Source of the DNA: Campylobacterota bacterium
Lineage (GTDB): Bacteria; Campylobacterota; Campylobacteria; Campylobacterales; Sulfurospirillaceae
Length of the DNA: 7,888 nucleotides
Direction: 5' to 3'
NCBI GenBank assembly: GCA_009930355.1
Contig: RZYK01000087.1
Coordinates: forward strand, 1-7,888
The stretch's first letter is position 1, and every line of letters starts with the position of its first letter. A program made the translations under genes and the position numbers. The notes under the pieces are model-generated. The model made no database searches. It worked only from the letters and a program-made list of their open reading frames with translations, and was not told the DNA's origin. Below are positions 6,380-7,888 of this stretch, one piece after another.

Positions 6380-6406
6380 ACCCAAAAGGAATGATTCCTT
6401 TTGGGT
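6380..6406 (-). terminator. Rho-independent terminator of fumAB
   Basis: A perfect 12-bp stem (ACCCAAAAGGAA with TTCCTTTTGGGT) around a 3-base loop, starting 16 bases past the fumB stop. In the minus-strand direction it is followed by GTTCTTTTAAAATC. This is the strongest hairpin in the window. It separates fumAB from larA, although readthrough cannot be excluded because the T-run is interrupted. Confidence 0.85.
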
Positions 6407-6421
6407 TAATTTGATAGGAGC

Positions 6422-6985
6422 TTATTCAAAAATTTCGTATTGTGCACGACCTATTTTATAAAGGTCAGCACCAAAGGTATCGTTAATAACGGTGAGTGGA
6501 AAATCAACCACTTCAAGTCTACGAATGGCTTCAGGGCCCAATTCTGGGTAGGCAATGACTTCAGCACTTTTAATTTGACGTGCAAGTAGGGCACCAGCTC
6601 CTCCTGTTGCACCAAAATAAATGGCTTTAGATTTGACACACGCATCAATGACATCTTGATTACGTTTACCTTTACCAATCATACCTCTAAGACCTTGCTC
6701 ATTAATCAATTTTGGAGAGTAAGAATCCATTCTATATGATGTTGTTGGCCCCGCACTACCGATTGGGTCACCTGGCTTTGGAGGGGTTGGTCCTACGAAA
6801 TAAATCACCGCACCTTTCATATCAAAAGGAAGTTCTTTTCCCTCGTCCAAAAGGTCAACCAATTTTTTATGTGCAGCGTCACGTGCTGTATAGACAACGC
6901 CTGTTAAATAGACAATATCGCCTGCTTTTAATTGTACTACATCTGCTTCATTAAGTGGTGCTGTTAAATGATAAGTTTTGCTCAT
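6422..6985 (-). CDS. fumB: Class I fumarate hydratase, beta subunit (C-terminal domain chain)
   Basis: A 187-residue chain that, with the alpha chain, forms the iron-sulfur fumarase interconverting fumarate and L-malate in the cytoplasm. Family blocks are TARDAAHK (33-40), VGPTPPKPGDPIGSAGPTTS (64-83) ending in RMD, GMIGKGKR (101-108), GATGGAGALLA (125-135) and EVVDFPLTVINDTFG (158-172). The threonine pair in GPTTS is in the position of the catalytic threonine of class I fumarases. Length matches other stand-alone beta chains. I set the start at 6985 rather than the longer in-frame ATG at 7039: AAGGAGA lies five bases upstream of 6985, the product MSKTYHLTAPL begins like the family, and the longer start would add a His-rich tail read from inside fumA. 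The gap to fumA is then 17 bases. Tartrate dehydratase (TtdB) is the main alternative. The symbol is used for the beta chain, not for E. coli FumB. Confidence 0.92.
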   Translation of the reverse strand: MSKTYHLTAPLNEADVVQLKAGDIVYLTGVVYTARDAAHKKLVDLLDEGKELPFDMKGAVIYFVGPTPPKPGDPIGSAGPTTSYRMDSYSPKLINEQGLRGMIGKGKRNQDVIDACVKSKAIYFGATGGAGALLARQIKSAEVIAYPELGPEAIRRLEVVDFPLTVINDTFGADLYKIGRAQYEIFE

Positions 6986-6990
6986 TGTAT

Positions 6991-6997
6991 TCTCCTT
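6991..6997 (-). promoter_or_regulatory. Ribosome binding site that fixes the fumB start
   Basis: AAGGAGA on the minus strand, five bases upstream of the ATG at 6985 and in the short gap after the fumA stop. It is the best Shine-Dalgarno match in the window and supports the 187-residue reading of the beta subunit. Confidence 0.8.
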
Positions 6998-7002
6998 ATA
7001 AC

Positions 7003-7854
7003 TTATAACGTGATGTGCATGTGGCGTGAACTGTGGCATTGAACATTAACACTCACAGGTAAACTCGCAATATGGCAAGGATTTTTCTCGATGTGAACAC
7101 CAAGAACAGTATTTGTTCCACCCATACCCATTGCACCGATGCCTAAGTTATTTAGAAGAACCATTAATTCATCTTCCATACCTTGAAGGACTGGATCTGG
7201 ATTTTTACTACCTAAATCTCTAAAAAGTGCATGTTTAGAAGAGATAACCGCTTTCTCAAATGTTCCACCAATACCAACGCCTACCGTTAATGGAGGACAT
7301 GGATTTGGACCTGCGTCCGAAATCACTTGTTTTACGTACTCAATAATGCCTTTTCTACCTTTTGCAGGAGGGAATACGGTTGCACGAGAAACGTTTTCTG
7401 ATCCACCGCCTTTTGCAGCGTATTCAATTTCAATTTTATCGCCCTCTACAATATCAAAGTGAATGATAGCTGGCAAGTTATAACCCACTTCATCTTTAAG
7501 ATTTGCTCGTGTGTCCCAATGACAGGTAGATGCTCTTAAATAACCCTCTTTGTACCCTTGCTCTGTTCCCTCGTTGATTGCTTTTTTAAGGCTTCCACCA
7601 ACAACTTTAACATCCTCTCCGACTTTAACAAAGAAAACTGCTAATCCTGTGTCTTGACACAAAGGTCTTGCTTCGTTTTTAGCAATATCAGCATTTTCCA
7701 AAATTTGTTTTAAGACTTGTTTACATACTTCACTTTTTTCAGTGTCGTATGCATCCTGCATCGCTTTGTAAGAATCTTTTGGCAAATTCGTTGCACTGTA
7801 AAGAATCATATCCTTTACGCTCTTAACGATCTCTTCGTACTTGATTTCTCTCAT
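7003..7854 (-). CDS. fumA: Class I fumarate hydratase, alpha subunit ([4Fe-4S] chain)
   Basis: A 283-residue chain carrying the catalytic cluster of the two-subunit, oxygen-sensitive fumarase. The cluster cysteines are most likely C66 in PLCQDTG, C186 in NPCPPLTVGVGIGG (184-197) and C273 in VQCHSSRH, matching C133, C252 and C346 of the Leishmania enzyme. D68 in CQDTG corresponds to its catalytic aspartate. Other family blocks are RASTCHWDTRAN (107-118), AAKGGGSENVSR (146-157) and GIGAMGMGGTNTVLGVHIE (238-256). The length is usual for stand-alone alpha chains. The ATG at 7854 has GGAGAGGA just upstream. The remaining 34 bases to the window end show no promoter, so an upstream operon partner may exist outside. 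The reaction serves the reductive branch or the TCA cycle in anaerobic Campylobacterota. Tartrate or mesaconate dehydratase activity cannot be excluded by sequence alone. Confidence 0.93.
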   Translation of the reverse strand: MREIKYEEIVKSVKDMILYSATNLPKDSYKAMQDAYDTEKSEVCKQVLKQILENADIAKNEARPLCQDTGLAVFFVKVGEDVKVVGGSLKKAINEGTEQGYKEGYLRASTCHWDTRANLKDEVGYNLPAIIHFDIVEGDKIEIEYAAKGGGSENVSRATVFPPAKGRKGIIEYVKQVISDAGPNPCPPLTVGVGIGGTFEKAVISSKHALFRDLGSKNPDPVLQGMEDELMVLLNNLGIGAMGMGGTNTVLGVHIEKNPCHIASLPVSVNVQCHSSRHMHITL

Positions 7855-7888
7855 TTTTCCTCTCCGAAAAAGTTGGTTTTGGTCACAC

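Noticed and set aside
6216..6421. Riboswitch (for example a nickel/cobalt-sensing type) upstream of larA
   Set aside because: The predicted leader is only about 57 bases and contains one small hairpin; it is too short and simple for a known metal riboswitch.
6422..7039. Longer fumB reading starting at 7039 (205 residues)
   Set aside because: It overlaps the end of fumA, adds a His-rich tail unlike the family, and lacks a ribosome site; the ATG at 6985 has AAGGAGA at ideal spacing.

Overview
The window looks like chromosomal DNA of a low-GC Campylobacterota bacterium. Sulfurospirillum or a close relative is my best guess. That rests on the AT-rich codon use, the extended -10 type promoter, the style of the PilZ signalling protein, and repeated use of the palindrome TTACATGTAA, which I associate with that group. 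No marker gene proves the genus.

Layout from left to right. The first 147 bases are the 5' end of murA on the minus strand (peptidoglycan precursor synthesis), cut by the window edge. A 111-bp AT-rich divergent spacer carries promoters for murA and for a plus-strand gene (259-2151). That gene encodes a large multidomain protein that ends in a PilZ-type c-di-GMP receptor module and carries a GGDEF-like domain without its catalytic motif. It converges on a tight minus-strand operon, transcribed larA-larC-larE-larB (6215 down to 2178). A 206-bp spacer (6216-6421) separates larA from the upstream minus-strand pair fumA-fumB (7854 down to 6422), the two subunits of a [4Fe-4S] class I fumarase. The spacer holds the fumAB terminator, a probable larA promoter, a 12-bp direct repeat and a 16-bp inverted repeat.

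How the genes work together. LarB, LarE and LarC are the three enzymes that make the nickel-pincer nucleotide (NPN) cofactor: LarB carboxylates and hydrolyses nicotinic acid adenine dinucleotide, LarE inserts sulfur, and LarC inserts nickel using CTP. LarA is the NPN-dependent racemase or epimerase that uses it. The cofactor-attaching lysine and most catalytic residues of LarA are present. The family contains racemases for lactate, malate and other 2-hydroxy acids, so the substrate is not fixed by homology. The neighbouring fumarase interconverts L-malate and fumarate, which makes a malate racemase an attractive alternative to a lactate racemase: D-malate could be fed into fumarate metabolism.

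The most interesting points are the lar-fumarase neighbourhood, the unexplained repeats in the larA promoter region, the three-cysteine LarE that suggests iron-sulfur based sulfur transfer, the over-represented TTACATGTAA palindrome, and the degenerate multidomain PilZ protein. No mobile element, CRISPR array, tRNA or rRNA is visible, and no stretch longer than 300 bases lacks a gene.
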